In this document: positions 1 through 12,300 of the stretch, one piece after another
Layout: every line of letters starts with the position of its first letter
How positions within the stretch are numbered: the first letter of the stretch is position 1
Origin: Amyelois transitella
Lineage: Eukaryota; Arthropoda; Insecta; Lepidoptera; Pyralidae
DNA: 64,000 nucleotides
Reading direction: 5' to 3'
NCBI RefSeq assembly: GCF_032362555.1
Contig: NC_083514.1
Coordinates: 5,131,001-5,195,000 of the forward strand
The notes under the pieces: model-generated
The model's input: the letters and a program-made list of their open reading frames with translations, nothing else
Told to the model about the DNA's origin: nothing
Database searches by the model: none
Position numbers and translations under genes: made by a program

Positions 1-266
1 CCTCCGACTCAACATCGTCGGAGCCGCGGTTCCCCAGGCATAACACCTAGCCTGGCGGAAGATCTTCCCTTTGGTGGCGGTCGAGCCGAATCATCGCTCC
101 CGCTACAAATATATTAATAAAAACTAATATTAGTAATATTTATTCTTCTACCTAATATAAGGAAAACCTCTAATGAAACTTGAAACCTCTGCCCTCAAAA
201 ATATATTTTCTTAAATTGATGAATCCCAAATAAAAGAATTTTGTTTTATATTACCATTTTTAATAG
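1..266. other. GC-rich repeat-like edge and GDAP1 intron
   Basis: The first 110 bases are much richer in G and C than what follows and look like the end of a dispersed repeat, but I cannot name it. The rest is AT-rich intron leading to the splice acceptor at 265-266 of the next GDAP1 exon. Confidence 0.35.
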
Positions 267-871
267 GTGGTGACATAGGAAGTTCTCAAAATTTGAGAAG
301 GTTAGCTGAAGAAAATCCAAAAGCTAAGGAAATTTTACTTTACAAAGCTGAAATACAAGACAGAAAGCATGAAATATTAGCAAGTGAAGAGGAATATTTA
401 AAAATATTAAATGTAGTTGATGAAGTTCTGGCACTTATAGAAGAGGAACTAAGAGGCCAAACTGAAGGTATGAAAAATTTATGATCAAGCTGCCTTTTCC
501 CATGTTGAAAACATACTTAAAAGCAGTCCCAATTTTTTACATTTGATTGGTATGAAATTTTAATTTCAGGTAACTGGTTGTGTTGTGAGAATTTCAGTAT
601 AGCTGATATCAACCTTGCTGTACTGTTACAAAGGCTTTGGGAGCTTGGTCTAGAGAACAGATATTGGGCAGGTGGGAAACGGCCTCTATTAGAAAAATAT
701 TTCAACAGAGTAAAACACCGAGAGTCCTTCAAGCAAACTATCCCAAATCTCTCTGTTCATATAAAAATGATTATACTAGCACAACCCCCAGCCTACTTGG
801 GAGCTGCTGGAGCAGCTTCTATTGGTATAGTCTTTGCTGTGTACTACATCATACGAAAATTAGTTCATTAG
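267..871 (+). CDS. Gdap1: GDAP1 homologue, C-terminal exons (partial at 5')
   Basis: These are the last two coding exons of a ganglioside-induced differentiation-associated protein 1 homologue, a GST-like tail-anchored protein of the mitochondrial outer membrane known to affect mitochondrial fission and shape. Exons are 267-467 and 570-871; the donor is GAAG/GTATGA and the acceptor TTTCAG, and the join makes a Gly codon. The first exon is helical (RRLAEENPKAKEILLYKAEI, then a charged helix). The second gives the GST C-terminal signature NWLCCENFSIADINLAVLL and then GKRPLLEKYFNRVKHRESF, close to vertebrate GDAP1. A hydrophobic stretch (AAGAASIGIVFAVYYII) near the C-terminus ends with a short basic tail, the expected membrane anchor. 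The N-terminal thioredoxin-like domain lies left of the window. A GDAP1L1-type paralogue is the main alternative. Confidence 0.9.
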
Positions 872-1761
872 TTTTTAAGAAAGTTTACTAGTAGGTAGAT
901 AATAAAAAAGATTATTAGACCAAATTTAAGTGAACTTGTAGTGTTTTGAACATAAAATAACAAATATAACAAATCGCAATAAAAAAATCTTTATTACTAA
1001 TAAGTTAGTTTTAAATAGAATAAATAATAACATGTATATTAGAATTAAAATAATAAAAATATCTGAATATAAAACTTTTTTTTTAATGTGATATTCTCAT
1101 TTACATAAAAAACAAAATTAAGTCAATCACATATGCAAGGTTGGCAAAACAAGAGCTTATAACACAAATTGCAATTAACACACAATGGTGATAATGACAC
1201 ATTAACATGCTGCACTGCACTATCATCATTCTTTATTTATTAGTATTAAATGATATGTAATATGTAAAAATCTTTGTAAATATGTGCATGTGTAAATCCA
1301 AATAAAACCATCAAACATTCTTTGATTACCACCAATTATTCCCAACCTTTTTGTGGTACATGGCATGGCAGCCTTTATATAATGTTATAGTTGTTGCTAA
1401 ACATTGTTTATTTAATTACATAACTCAATCTGACTAGGCTAAGCAATGTCACAGATAGAGGAGCTAAAATTACTTTTAATTCTGTCACCCTTTACCAATG
1501 AAAAATAAATTTAAAACATTAACTAGTCTAAATAAATCAAGAAAACCATAATTGTAAGAGTCAATTAAAATTGGGATTTGAAAATATCATAGGTTCATAA
1601 TTCTTCATAATTGTTTGTAGGAACTATAAAAACACTGTTTACAATTATGAAATTAGCCATATCAATTGTTTTCAGAACTTTTAAGTGCACAACGAAAAGC
1701 AGCAAGAACTTCAGATGGTGTTTAATATTATAGTATGTTTCTTAATAGATTACCACTGTCA
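872..1761. other. GDAP1/FITM2 convergent 3' region
   Basis: This is AT-rich non-coding DNA between two convergent genes. It probably holds both 3' UTRs; an AATAAA-like signal for GDAP1 lies near 978-984. I see no other gene or clear repeat. Confidence 0.5.
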
Positions 1762-2844
1762 TTATCTTGTTTCATCACTAGGTATATCTTCTTGACTTTT
1801 ATTCAGGGGCATTCCCATGAAATGTTTCCCATTTGTTGTACTTGTTCTTTTTTTATTGTTGGGTGTAACAAATGATTTTTCTTTATTATATTTAAATATC
1901 CCCTCACCTGGGAGATTTGGTAAAATATTTGGTATTGTATACCAAACTCTGTAAGTCACAAACCATGTAAGAATAGCTATCACTCCACTTATAAATTTCT
2001 CCACCATAATGTGGTAGTACAGAATTGTAGAAACTAACATGACATCCCAAAGTAACTGCAATAAAGATATCGCGATAAGGAATGCCCTTACATATGGTGT
2101 AAAGTTTTCATAGGATACTTTCAAGATTTCTAATTCCTCTGCACTTATATTTCTCAAGGGGTTTGTGCTTATCGTTTTATCCTCAACACTTCTTGAATAC
2201 TTTTCATCTCTGATATAGTCCTTGATACGCTCCCAGCCATTAATTGCCCTGGCTTCTTCTATCATTATCAGACTTGAGTAAATCAAAATAAAGCAATGTC
2301 CCGATATATCAAATCCATTCCAAAAATGTCCATTTTTCAAACATGATGTTTTACTATCAAATGACTTTGAGTTGCATCGACCGTAATTAGTTTCTATAAT
2401 GTTAAAGATAGTTGTCCAAGCATACCAGAAGAATGTAGCAATAATTAATCTCAGCATGTGACCAGTGACGATAAGCTTTCTTTTACCACAGCATGTGGTA
2501 TATGAGGTCAACAATACATAAGGCACTGTTAAAAATAATGTCCAAAACCATCCAATTTTAACAAAATACTGATTAAATATATTGTCACTTCTCGAAAAGT
2601 AAGTTTTAGGAAATGTTAAAACGTCAGCTACGAGCGATAACAAAAATAGAGCTCCTAAGTATAACGCTATTTTTAAATTGGTATCAAAGAACAGTAATTT
2701 CTTACAAACGTGCACAATCATCAACACCAAAACTTCAGTAATAGACGAAGCTTCTCGTATAGGTTTAGTACCTTTACCCTCGAATGGGTCATTTTGAACT
2801 TTGAAATTCATTCGAGAATTTTTAAAACTCGTTCTGCCTGTCAT
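1762..2844 (-). CDS. FITM2: Fat storage-inducing transmembrane protein 2 homologue
   Basis: This intact 360-residue single-exon frame encodes a FIT-family protein of the endoplasmic reticulum. The family promotes lipid droplet formation and has been shown to cleave fatty acyl-CoA, related to lipid phosphate phosphatases. Several hydrophobic segments are visible, around residues 35-50, 57-76, 95-115, 125-150, 182-197, 252-280 and 284-305. The two family histidines are present: His183 in GFDISGHCFILIYSSL and His278 in YYHIMVEKF, followed by TWFVTYRVWY. The N-terminus (about 35 residues) and the Ser/Thr/Lys-rich C-terminus (after about residue 315) are polar and should face the cytosol. The start is the first ATG of the frame. 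Its length exceeds vertebrate FITM2 (about 262) mainly in the terminal tails and a loop at about 198-250. GDAP1 converges with it on the other strand. Confidence 0.92.
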   Translation of the reverse strand: MTGRTSFKNSRMNFKVQNDPFEGKGTKPIREASSITEVLVLMIVHVCKKLLFFDTNLKIALYLGALFLLSLVADVLTFPKTYFSRSDNIFNQYFVKIGWFWTLFLTVPYVLLTSYTTCCGKRKLIVTGHMLRLIIATFFWYAWTTIFNIIETNYGRCNSKSFDSKTSCLKNGHFWNGFDISGHCFILIYSSLIMIEEARAINGWERIKDYIRDEKYSRSVEDKTISTNPLRNISAEELEILKVSYENFTPYVRAFLIAISLLQLLWDVMLVSTILYYHIMVEKFISGVIAILTWFVTYRVWYTIPNILPNLPGEGIFKYNKEKSFVTPNNKKRTSTTNGKHFMGMPLNKSQEDIPSDETR

Positions 2845-3112
2845 GATTTTTATAAACCTTACAGATGAACATTAAAAAATCACTTTCACTTAAAAAATAT
2901 TAATCAGCTTGAAAGTTACCTACGTGAGTGCTGTATTACATACATTAATATATAAAATAATATGACGTATGTATTTTATTACGGGTTCTTCCTTTAGTTA
3001 GCCTTTGGCCTGTGTCAAACGCAAAGCTATCCACAAATAGTGATGGGACTCGAATCACGTTAAATTCGAATGATCGCAGTCATTACCCCATTCGGATTGT
3101 ATTATATACTAG

Positions 3113-3200
3113 CTGTTGCCCGCGACTTCGTCTGCATAAATTTCGACTTGAATATTGATCATACAGTCAGATACAGATACAGACAGACAGACAAAAAATT
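3113..3200 (-). mobile_element. Helitron 3'-end fragment
   Basis: Read on the minus strand the segment ends in a GC hairpin (CGAAGTCGCGGGCAACAG-like) followed by CTAG/T, the Helitron 3' signature also seen at 25360 and 51794. The rest of the element is not recognisable; the region to about 3350 is probably part of it. Confidence 0.5.
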
Positions 3201-3461
3201 TAAAAAAAATTCTTTACCTATTTCAGTCAAAATAATGAATAATAATTGAATGACAATATATTTTTACCGTTTTATTATATGTAGTATTTTGATTTTCAGT
3301 TTTTTTAAATAAATACTCAAACAACACATTAAAAAATATATTAAATAAAAAGAAATTATCTTGTTTTTGTTGGGGCTCGAACTTGAACCGTCAACTTCAC
3401 AGTCTCACGCGCCAACCACTGGGCCACCGAGGCCGTTGCGGTGGTGTCGAAAGTAAAGTAC

Positions 3462-3700
3462 ACTACATACATACATATGGTCACGTCTATATCCCTTGCG
3501 GGGTAGACAGAGCCAACAGGCTTGAAAAGACTGAATGGCCACGTTCAGCTATTTGGCTTAATGATAGATTTGAGATTCAAATAGTGATAGGTTGCTCGCC
3601 CATCGCCTAAAAAGAATCCCAAGTTTGAAAGCCTATTCCTTAGTCGCCTTTTATGACATCCATGGGAAAGAGATGGAGTGGTCCTATTCTTTTTGTACTT
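3462..3700 (-). mobile_element. Lepidopteran SINE-like repeat, copy 1
   Basis: This is a copy of the repeat defined best at 56885-57151, here on the minus strand with its CATAC-repeat tail at 3462-3474. The open frame across it (3383-3610) is a chance frame. Its head is truncated near the AGAATAGGACCACTCC block. Confidence 0.7.
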
Positions 3701-3899
3701 AAGTAGACTAACAAACCAAAAATCTTTTTACGTGAGAATTACGCATGTTATGTGCGGCAAAAACTTATTTTCACTTATATTTATATGTTATAGGTATTAT
3801 GCTGTCGTACAATGATAAATGACTTTGAATTTTAAATTTTGTAACTTATTTGCAGGCAAACTCATGCCTTCAGTTCATTCAAATGTCGATAATTTTTTT

Positions 3900-4110
3900 T
3901 TTAGTGAACCGATTTTGATGAAACAAACTTTAAATGTTCTTCTGAGTTAAAACAAAGCAATTGGTGGAAGTTTGAAGTAAATCGGTTCAGTACTTTCGGA
4001 GATAATCGTGATCATACATACACAGACAAGAAATTCTAAAAAATTATTTTTGCTTTCTATTATTCGTTCTAAGTGTCCCTCTATCCATTTCAGTCAAAAA
4101 TACTAAATGT
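3900..4110. repeat. Short insect repeat fragment
   Basis: The text around 3905-4015 (AACCGATTTTGATGAAAC, then GTAAATCGGTTCAGTACTTT) resembles the internal block found in many lepidopteran Helitron and SINE-like repeats, also seen here at 24720, 51175, 61500 and 62605. Its family is not certain. Confidence 0.35.
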
Positions 4111-4469
4111 ACAGACCAAATATTTTTACTGTTTTATTATATGTATATAGATTGATTCGATTCATTGATGATTCGAATTGTCCAATTGATTCGAATCAAA
4201 AAGTTGATTCGAATCATACGATGAATCGAATTGATCCGAATCAACTCTCTGATTCGAATCAATTTCTCTTATTCGAATCTTCATTGCTCGGCGAACTTAC
4301 CTACCTTTCAGATGAGACCACTAGGATATTTTCAAGTTTGTATTGCGATTTTGAATATTTTTTAAGTTTATATCGTGTATATATATACATATTTAGGGTT
4401 TAACTGGATTTGTGTTAGACATAAAGTGTGTACACTAAACTTGAACAACGTGTTGTTTAGGTAAAAAAT

Positions 4470-4562
4470 ATGGCACCGCCAAAACAAAGTATTGTTTGGG
4501 ACTTTTTTTACCAAAAATGAAGAAAAAGCTACATGTAACATTTGTAAGACTTCTTACAAAAG
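4470..4562 (+). pseudogene. hAT transposase BED zinc-finger fragment, frameshifted
   Basis: An ATG at 4470 opens MAPPKQSIVWDFF, then, after one extra T in a T run, TKNEEKATCNICKTSYK. A WDFF-type aromatic patch followed by CNIC is the start of a BED zinc finger as in hAT transposases. The His half of the finger is not preserved. It lies inside the element 3037-4804. Confidence 0.6.
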
Positions 4563-4804
4563 TTCAAGCCCCACGGCTCTCGGTTTTGGTATATAATATA
4601 ATGTATAAGCTAAAATTTTTTTTGTATGTTTTCATTGCTTCGAATCCTCATTTGATTTTAATTAGTTCGAATTATCAAATCGATCCTTATTGATTCGAAT
4701 CATCCGTTAGTTCGAATCGAAGGCTAATTCAAATCACGATTCGAACTTTTTCCTCGTAAATCGAACTGATTCGAGTACAGAATTTCGATTCGAGTCCCAT
4801 CACT

Positions 4805-6360
4805 ATCCACAAACTAAATAGAGATGGATGATAAATTTAATGACAGTTTACTTGACTGACATGACACTTGTGAAATTGACATTGCACTGTCTAAATATGC
4901 TCAATCAAAATAATCTCATTGTTTTGTTTCATAGCAGAACTTTTTGTTGAGGAAAGGAAAAGTGATCTTGAAATTTCTCGTTCCCTCTATCACTATCTAA
5001 GAAGAGTGTCCACATCGTGATATGAATAGGATTTTGCCGTTCTCAAGATTTCATTTACTTGATTGATTTGTTGATTTTAACTTAAGAATAGTACCGCTTG
5101 AAAGACATAGATTAATTTAATTACATATCTGTGGACATATGTGATTAAATTAATCTATGGGTGGACAACACTTTACACTATAGCGTTAAAACTACACAAT
5201 GCTACTCTTAGTCAGCAGGAGTGATTCAGTGTTAAAGATAATCAAATAAAATGCCACAGTAAAGAAATACAAAACAAAAAATTTGACCTGCTTTAAAAAC
5301 AGTTGATTGATTATTTTGACTTCACAAGTTGTGAAATCACAACAAATAATTTAATAATTATTTGCAAGATACACCGTCGGCCTGGCTGGCGCGCAGTGGG
5401 GGTCTAATGCCTTTTAGTGCTCTGTTACGCCAATATTGCGCTATTTTCATTTTCCGCCAACACACTCCATCTCTTTCCTACGGATATCTTACAATGCGAC
5501 TAAGGTTATAGGCGCGCACATTCATCTGCGCGGAAACCACACGGCATCTATCATTGATACATCTTTTTGGAAAACTAAAACAAAATCGTCAAAATAATAG
5601 TTTTCATAAAAAAACTACCTCCTTTATTGCCCATAAAGGGGTGGAAGGACAATTTTTCGCAAATCGCAAAATCGCATAGTACAAATCGAAGCAATAGTTT
5701 TCGCGTATGTGACCATGATGTAAATTTTAACATTCCGACAGAAAATCAATATTGTTGAAAATGTCAATATTGGTCTCGATATTTTATTTTAAAATAACGA
5801 TATATGGATAGGATATATTCTTCAGACGGGCAATTGAATTTCAATCTCAATGATTTCTACTTGCTTAATTTTCTCACTCCCAACGAAGTGAACGAAGCAA
5901 GAAGGCAAAGAGATCTTAGCCCGTATCACATATATTAATTTAAAAAGTGCCTAGTCTTTTCTTTCTTTCTTCTATATTATGGCTTCCAACGGACTTTCTG
6001 TGATTCTGCCAATGTCATGGTTTGAGACACGAAGTGAAATAATTAACAAGGTAACCGAACTGTCAAATGTCATTGACTTAAAGACAATGTTGCCAACTTA
6101 ATTACCAAATTAAACAAAATAAAAATTTCGTTTTGATACATTATAATTTCGATATTGGATTATCAATATTGATTACTCGTTACAAAGATTAACAGTAAAA
6201 AAACGATTCTTTGTTAATAGTTAGTATCGTTTCTTCGGTAAGCCTGCTCTAGTCTAGTTGTCTATGCTTAGGCGGTGCTTTATCTTACGCGTTGCCTATA
6301 TTCTATTTCCCTCCATTTTAATTATTTGCTTGCACTATTGTTTACTTCCCTAAATTCAAT
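4805..6360. other. Upstream region of the chromodomain gene
   Basis: No gene is seen. A 23-bp hairpin sits at 5106-5159 (listed separately). Patches near 5360-5550 and 5870-5960 look like dispersed-repeat debris. The promoter and 5' UTR of the chromodomain gene should lie in the last few hundred bases, but no convincing TATA box or initiator was picked out. Confidence 0.35.
5106..5159. repeat. Hairpin: 23-bp arms, 8-nt loop, one mismatch
   Basis: Arms 5106-5128 and 5137-5159 are reverse complements with one mismatch, around the loop CTGTGGAC. The arms are AT-rich (CATAGATTAATTTAATTACA at the start of the left arm). Confidence 0.75.
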
Positions 6361-9300
6361 ATGCGAAAGTTATCAAAAAATCGAACAGAAGACGATGTGG
6401 TATCATCAACTAACGGATCGATTGTAAACGAGGAACAGGCTCATTCAACAGATGAACCTACACATAATAATTTTAAAGAAAAAGACCCGGCCTCAGAAGC
6501 CAATGAAAGCGCAGATCAAACAAGCGAAACGCACTCGGACGATGCTCCTCAAAAGTCAAAGTCTCAAAAGGGTAAATCCAAGAAAAGGAAATCTAAAGTG
6601 GAAAAAGAAGAAGCTGCTGAGGAGGAATATGAGGTTTGTTTCTTATATAAATTGTACAGTTATGTCCAATGCGCTCCAGGTAAAATCAAAATAAATATAT
6701 TTTCAAAAACAGGCCTTTGCAGGTACTATTTCACATTTCATTTCAATAAATTAAATTTATTTAGACATTTCATCCCCCACACACAGTAACCACTATCAGC
6801 AACCCTTCTCAAAAATTGCCACCCATCCCAAATTACCATTTCTTGTAATATTACTTCTATGTAAATCAGTAATTTTTAGTGTATATGGGTACTTCTCTAC
6901 TAATGGGAAAATGGCCCATACAAAGCTGTCCTGATACTTTTTTTTGCTAAATGATAGTTTTTCCTACATAGAAAGCTAAATTTATTCAAGCTTTAAACTA
7001 TATAATTGACAACCACTTCATTTTTTTTATATTTTAGGAATTATCCACGATTTAATGAAAAATCATGACAGGGGACTGACACATATGACAGGGGAATGAT
7101 TTTTACACAAAAGCAAGATAGTTTTCATTACAAATAAACTTTATTTTAGAAATTGAACATCCAATTAAGAACAAATAAACATAAACTAAAAAAACTTCTC
7201 ATAAACTTCAAAGAAATTAACTAAGTCTTTCACTTTGCTTTAAATATTTTTTGGCAAACGTTTTAAACGTTCTTCGAATCATAGGTTTATAATCAACATT
7301 TTCTTCTTACATCTATCAATTAGTAACTAATATTTTGCATTTTAAATTGAGATCAATGAAACAAAACAACATATAATTATCATTGTTAATTGACTTATTC
7401 TCTTATACACTAGTATCAGGTAGTTAAATCAGTCTTAAAATTTCAATTTCTGGTCTTTGACATCAGTTGCTTTTATGCTTATTTTAATTTTTACACCTTC
7501 TAAGTAGTAAAATCAGTCTCAATTTAAGTGAGTTATCTTAGAGATCAGCTCTTGAAAATCCTATAATTATCATGTATCATCATTACTGTTCAAAAATATT
7601 AACCGGTGTATTAAATTTATAAAAGATTCTTTTCCCTTTTAGGATCAAGTCCGGATTAGTCAACTTTTTAATAATTTGCTCAAAGGCTATATCAGAAACA
7701 TCTTCTTCGTCTACTTTAAAAGTCAGTCCTTCTTTATCACAGAGTTTTAAAAACGTGACAGTGAATTCACCATCTTCTTCATCAATTTTATTTATGACCG
7801 CAACATAACGGTATTCAGTATGTTTACTCTGCAACTTAACTAATACATAGTCTCCACAATTATACTTGTCGTTGTTATCTCGGGAAGGTCCCGCTTCCAT
7901 TTCTTCCACAGGACTATCAGTTCGTGGCTTGGTCGCATATGAAGGTTCGATTTCAAACATATCAAGGGCATTATCATCCTCGGATGAAGAGGTTTCAGAT
8001 TCGGTGTAAATGTCTTGAACACGAAGCTTCATTTTCTGGTTGTAATTAATTGTTCCAATTTTATAATGTTGACAGGTATTAGGGCAAAAACAGCTTAAAC
8101 TTCTCATTGTCAAAACTGCTGGGGAAGTAGATATTCCAGTGATCTGGTGCACCTTTAATGTTCCATTAAAACTTTTTAGTTTGGAAGTCTTTTCAATGGC
8201 ATCAGTAATTGATTGAATATCTTCGTCATTTATTGTATGGAAAATAATCCCAGGACATCTAGCTTGGATGACTTCCACAAATTGTTCCAGGGTATCGACA
8301 TCACCTCCAGCAGCTACAACAGCATCCGCAGTCCTCTTGCAAGTAGCACCAACACCATCTGTGCACCCTTGCCATGTCCGGCCTCCGAGTAATTCCACGA
8401 AAATCCTTGTAGATTTGGAATATCTTTGGATAATCTCGAGGCCAAAACAAAGAACATAGTTTTGTTCCGATATTGTGTAACCGGCCCGTCACTAAGGAAA
8501 TGAACATATTTAATTCCAGGTTGTATTGCTCGGAAAATTGGCTGCAAATGCGCCCAAATAGCTGAGGGTGAATGCGTCAAGTTTTTGGAAATGGTGGCGT
8601 AGGATTGTATTGAGTTTTTGAGATACACAACAACTGTGTGAATACTTATTTGAGTTCGAGATCCTCCGAAGTGGAAGGGTTGAATCTCTTCTCCGTATTT
8701 GGTACAATAATTTTCGGAGAAGTCCATGTGTATCAAAATATCTTCTTCGCCAAGATTTTCCTTCAAATGTTTGATTGCATTGAATTGATGTACAATGTTT
8801 CTTTGGTGGCAAAAGAACTTGTCTAGGTCAGCATGCAATTCATGTATCAACTCTCGCGGACGCAGCGTCAAAGTCTTTTTAAGGTGTTTAGTCACTAGCT
8901 TAGGCTTTTTAGATTTTGGATCCAAATATTCTTGTTTTTCAGATACCCATTTCTTGTATTGTATAGGTTTGTTGTCATCAAACTCATTGTAGGCAGGGGT
9001 TCTGTTATTGCACACTAGGCATTTTCTTGACAAACACTCCACATTATAGCGATCACAGCATAAATTTTCTAGTAACTTCTGATAGCTGTTATACGACAAT
9101 ATTTTTGCCGCGTGTAAACCAGACAGCTTTAAGTCAATGTTGGCGTGAGTGACACAAAGACAAGTGTCACGGTCTTGAGCTTTTGGCTTGACAACCCAGA
9201 AAGGACGCAAACGACAGAACATTTGATAGCTTATTTTGAAATTACTAGCTACAAATTTCTTGTACAAGCTCAGCACTGTATCTTGTAGATAGCGTTTTTG

Positions 9301-12300
9301 ATGCTTGATTGAATTTCTTGTAATAAATTCCTTTTTTCCAGCACCTAGTCTGCTATTGCTGTCATCCTCATAAAACTCTCTAATCACTTTTGCACATCTC
9401 TTCGAAATTTTGTCAATTCGTGTTCGTTTAGGCATTTCCAAAGAAGGAGATGGTTTCCATTTTTTTGTCATTTTATAGTTAATAGCACTGTCTTTGGTAG
9501 TCCATAGTTTGTATTTATGTACTGATGTCCCAGCAACAACTTTTGAAAATATTTGTTTGTCTTTTTGGGTCTTTAATTGTGAATAATTTTCTTTCAATTG
9601 TTTATTCATCACCTCGCCGAACAATGCTTTTTTCACAATTTCTTTTCTCGAGTTAGAATCATCAATCATTCTGTTAATTTTCGTGTTAGGTGTTTCATCT
9701 TTATTTTGGTTTATAGTTTTTTCGAGTCTTGACAGTCTTTTTTTATACTTTTCGACTTTTCTTTTATATTCGAGTATCTTATTGTCTTTGTCTCTATTCG
9801 CTTTTTCTCTTAATAGCTTCGCATGTCTTTTTCTCTTTTTATTTGCAGAATTGTCAGTTGTAGGAGGTGCTGAAATCTCAGTCTCTGAACTTGGAGTGTT
9901 GTCTCTCACAAAAGCATTAGTTGTTTCCTTCAATGTCTTTTTCCTAGCCCGATAATCAGTACAATGTTTTTTCCAATTTTTTTTTGCAGTTCTGTGTTCA
10001 CGTGGAGTCATGTCTCGTACGAGTTTTCTTAAGCCTTTTTCTTTTTTCTTTTGATACTTAAGACGTTCTTTTTCTTTCATTTCTTCTCTCTTTTGGGGAT
10101 CATTTTTAAGGCGCTGATATCTTAAACGTTCTAATTCTTTCTTCCTTTCTAATAATTCTTCCCTAGTCTTCTTTTGAGGCGGCATTGTGAAGTTTACCTG
10201 AGAAAAAAATAACTAAAGTCAGTCCCCTGTGTAATAAGACAGTCCCCTGTCGCTCAAATATACAGGGGACTGTCGCCAGGGGACTGGTTATTTAACCTAA
10301 AATTCGGATTATTTGCAATAGCATTGTACTACTTAAAAATTGCGAAATATCATATTCAACAAGAGATTATGACATAATAATTACGAATAATTCATTAACT
10401 TATCTTTCAAAATGATAAAATAAAACACATACCCAAGGGACTGTTATTTGATCCGGCCGCGGCACGTGTTCGCCTCAACACTTGCTTCGCACTACAGGAA
10501 GATGGCGGCTGGTCACACAAACTTGTTATACGGACGAACTTCACAACTATGTCGTTCCGTTCCACGCTAACGCAATATGTTACTTCTATTAGATTATTTT
10601 TTTTCGTTTGTTTTATTCATGACAGGGTACTGTTCACAAATTGTTAGGACAAACTTTAGAGTTAAAATTTTTCTATTATTTAACTTAAATTTAAATATAT
10701 TCCAGAATATTTATTATGTTCATTTATCATACATTAGAACAGTATTTGTGAATACTACATATTTTGGACAAAATTAGAAAAAAGTCTTGGTAGAAACTGT
10801 AAATCTGGAATGGGGACAGGTCAGGGGACTGTTTTTGGGGTTTTTGAAAAGATATTTCGTAAAAATCGGGAATCTCTTTTTATTTACAAATTGGTAGCTT
10901 AGAAAGAACTTTTATTGTACTATCTTATTAAATGATCGTTTGAAAAACATAGCCACACACAATTCTAAAAATTGCTCAGGACATTGATTTTCCCGATAGT
11001 GGAGAATCACCCATATCCTTTAAATTGTAGTTTCCTAAAAAAACCAATCCTTCCTTCAATCTGGCTATAATTTTGTTCTATACAAACCATTGAACATACA
11101 TTTTGTATTAACATGTGTTTAAGTTTATTTTTTTTTGTATAAGGAAAAGTTCTTTTGCTTGCCATCAGGCGCTAGTTTCTATTAAAACATTAATTGTAAA
11201 AGGTGTAACTAGATAATGTTTAAATATTTTGAGTTTGTTATATATGTTTGTGGCTTCCAAGCCTTGTAGCTTCATTTATTATAAAAAAACATATCTGGCC
11301 TTATTAAGATAAAATTGAAATGCAGCTAGAGAAAATGTACTTAAAATGTATAATTGTGTAGTTGAAATGATACCTGGTAGAAATATTTTCTGTCATATTA
11401 CAGACTAGCTCTGCCTGCAACTTCATCCATGTGGAATAATTATTTTGGGCATCATTAAAGCCCTCAAGGATGAATAATTTTCACTTATTTTTTCACATTT
11501 TCCATTATTTCTTTGCTCCTAATAGTTGCAGCGTGATGTTATATAGCCTAAAACCTTCCTCGATAAATAGTCTATTCAACACAAAAAGGATTTTTCAATT
11601 TGAACCAGTAGTTCCTGAGATTAGTGGGTTCAAACAAACAAACTCTTCAGCTTTATAATATTAGTATAGATTCAGCTTTATAATATTAGTATAGATTTTG
11701 AAAATTAGATACTGATGAAAGTAACTATTCATAGTTAAAAAGTAACAAGACAAAATGTGGTTGGATTTGGCATTGAGAACCCTTTTGAAGTATACATAAC
11801 TATTTGATGTATTACAGAGTATTAGTTTTACAGAGGATGATGTTGCAAATGGGCAAGAAGCTAGTTGTAAAGTTGATTGTTTTTTTGAGGTGATCCAGGA
11901 TTAAGTTATTTGTGTTATTTAATTTTGCACCATATTGATTTTGGTCACATGAAATTTTTCATGACTTTGTACTTATTGGCACTACTTTACAGGTGGACAA
12001 AGTAGTTGACTCAAAAAAGATAAAAGGTAAACTACATTATCTTATACGCTGGAAAGGTTATTCTGCAGACAGCGATACTTGGGAGCCAGAAAATACATTG
12101 TCTTGTCCTGATTTAATCAGCAAATACCATGAAGAGGTAACTAATCCCTTGCATCTTAATTAGTTTTCTGTGAAACCTTTAGCCCAGCTTTTTAGCTCTT
12201 GAACTTGACCATATTTTTTCAGCTAAATATATAAAACTTAAAAGAGACTGACTGACTGATCTATTAACGCACAGACAAAACTACTGCACTAATCATGCTT

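Larger units (their letters stand above)
3037..4804. mobile_element. hAT-like DNA transposon remnant with 8-bp target duplication
   Basis: The ends are inverted copies: AGTGATGGGACTCGAATC near 3039 and its reverse complement ending at 4804. Both sides are flanked by ATCCACAA (3029-3036 and 4805-4812), an 8-bp duplication typical of hAT elements. The interior near 4150-4300 and 4690-4790 is rich in GATTCGAATC-type motifs in both orientations. A BED zinc-finger fragment at 4470 supports hAT origin. A Helitron 3' end (3113-) and a SINE (about 3462-3700) lie inside, so the element is old and has been inserted into. Confidence 0.7.

Noticed and set aside
3383..3610. 75-codon plus-strand frame
   Set aside because: It runs across a SINE copy that recurs elsewhere without keeping this frame.
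8268..9955. Plus-strand frames inside the 4.1-kb transposon
   Set aside because: Shadows of the minus-strand transposase; no conserved residues.
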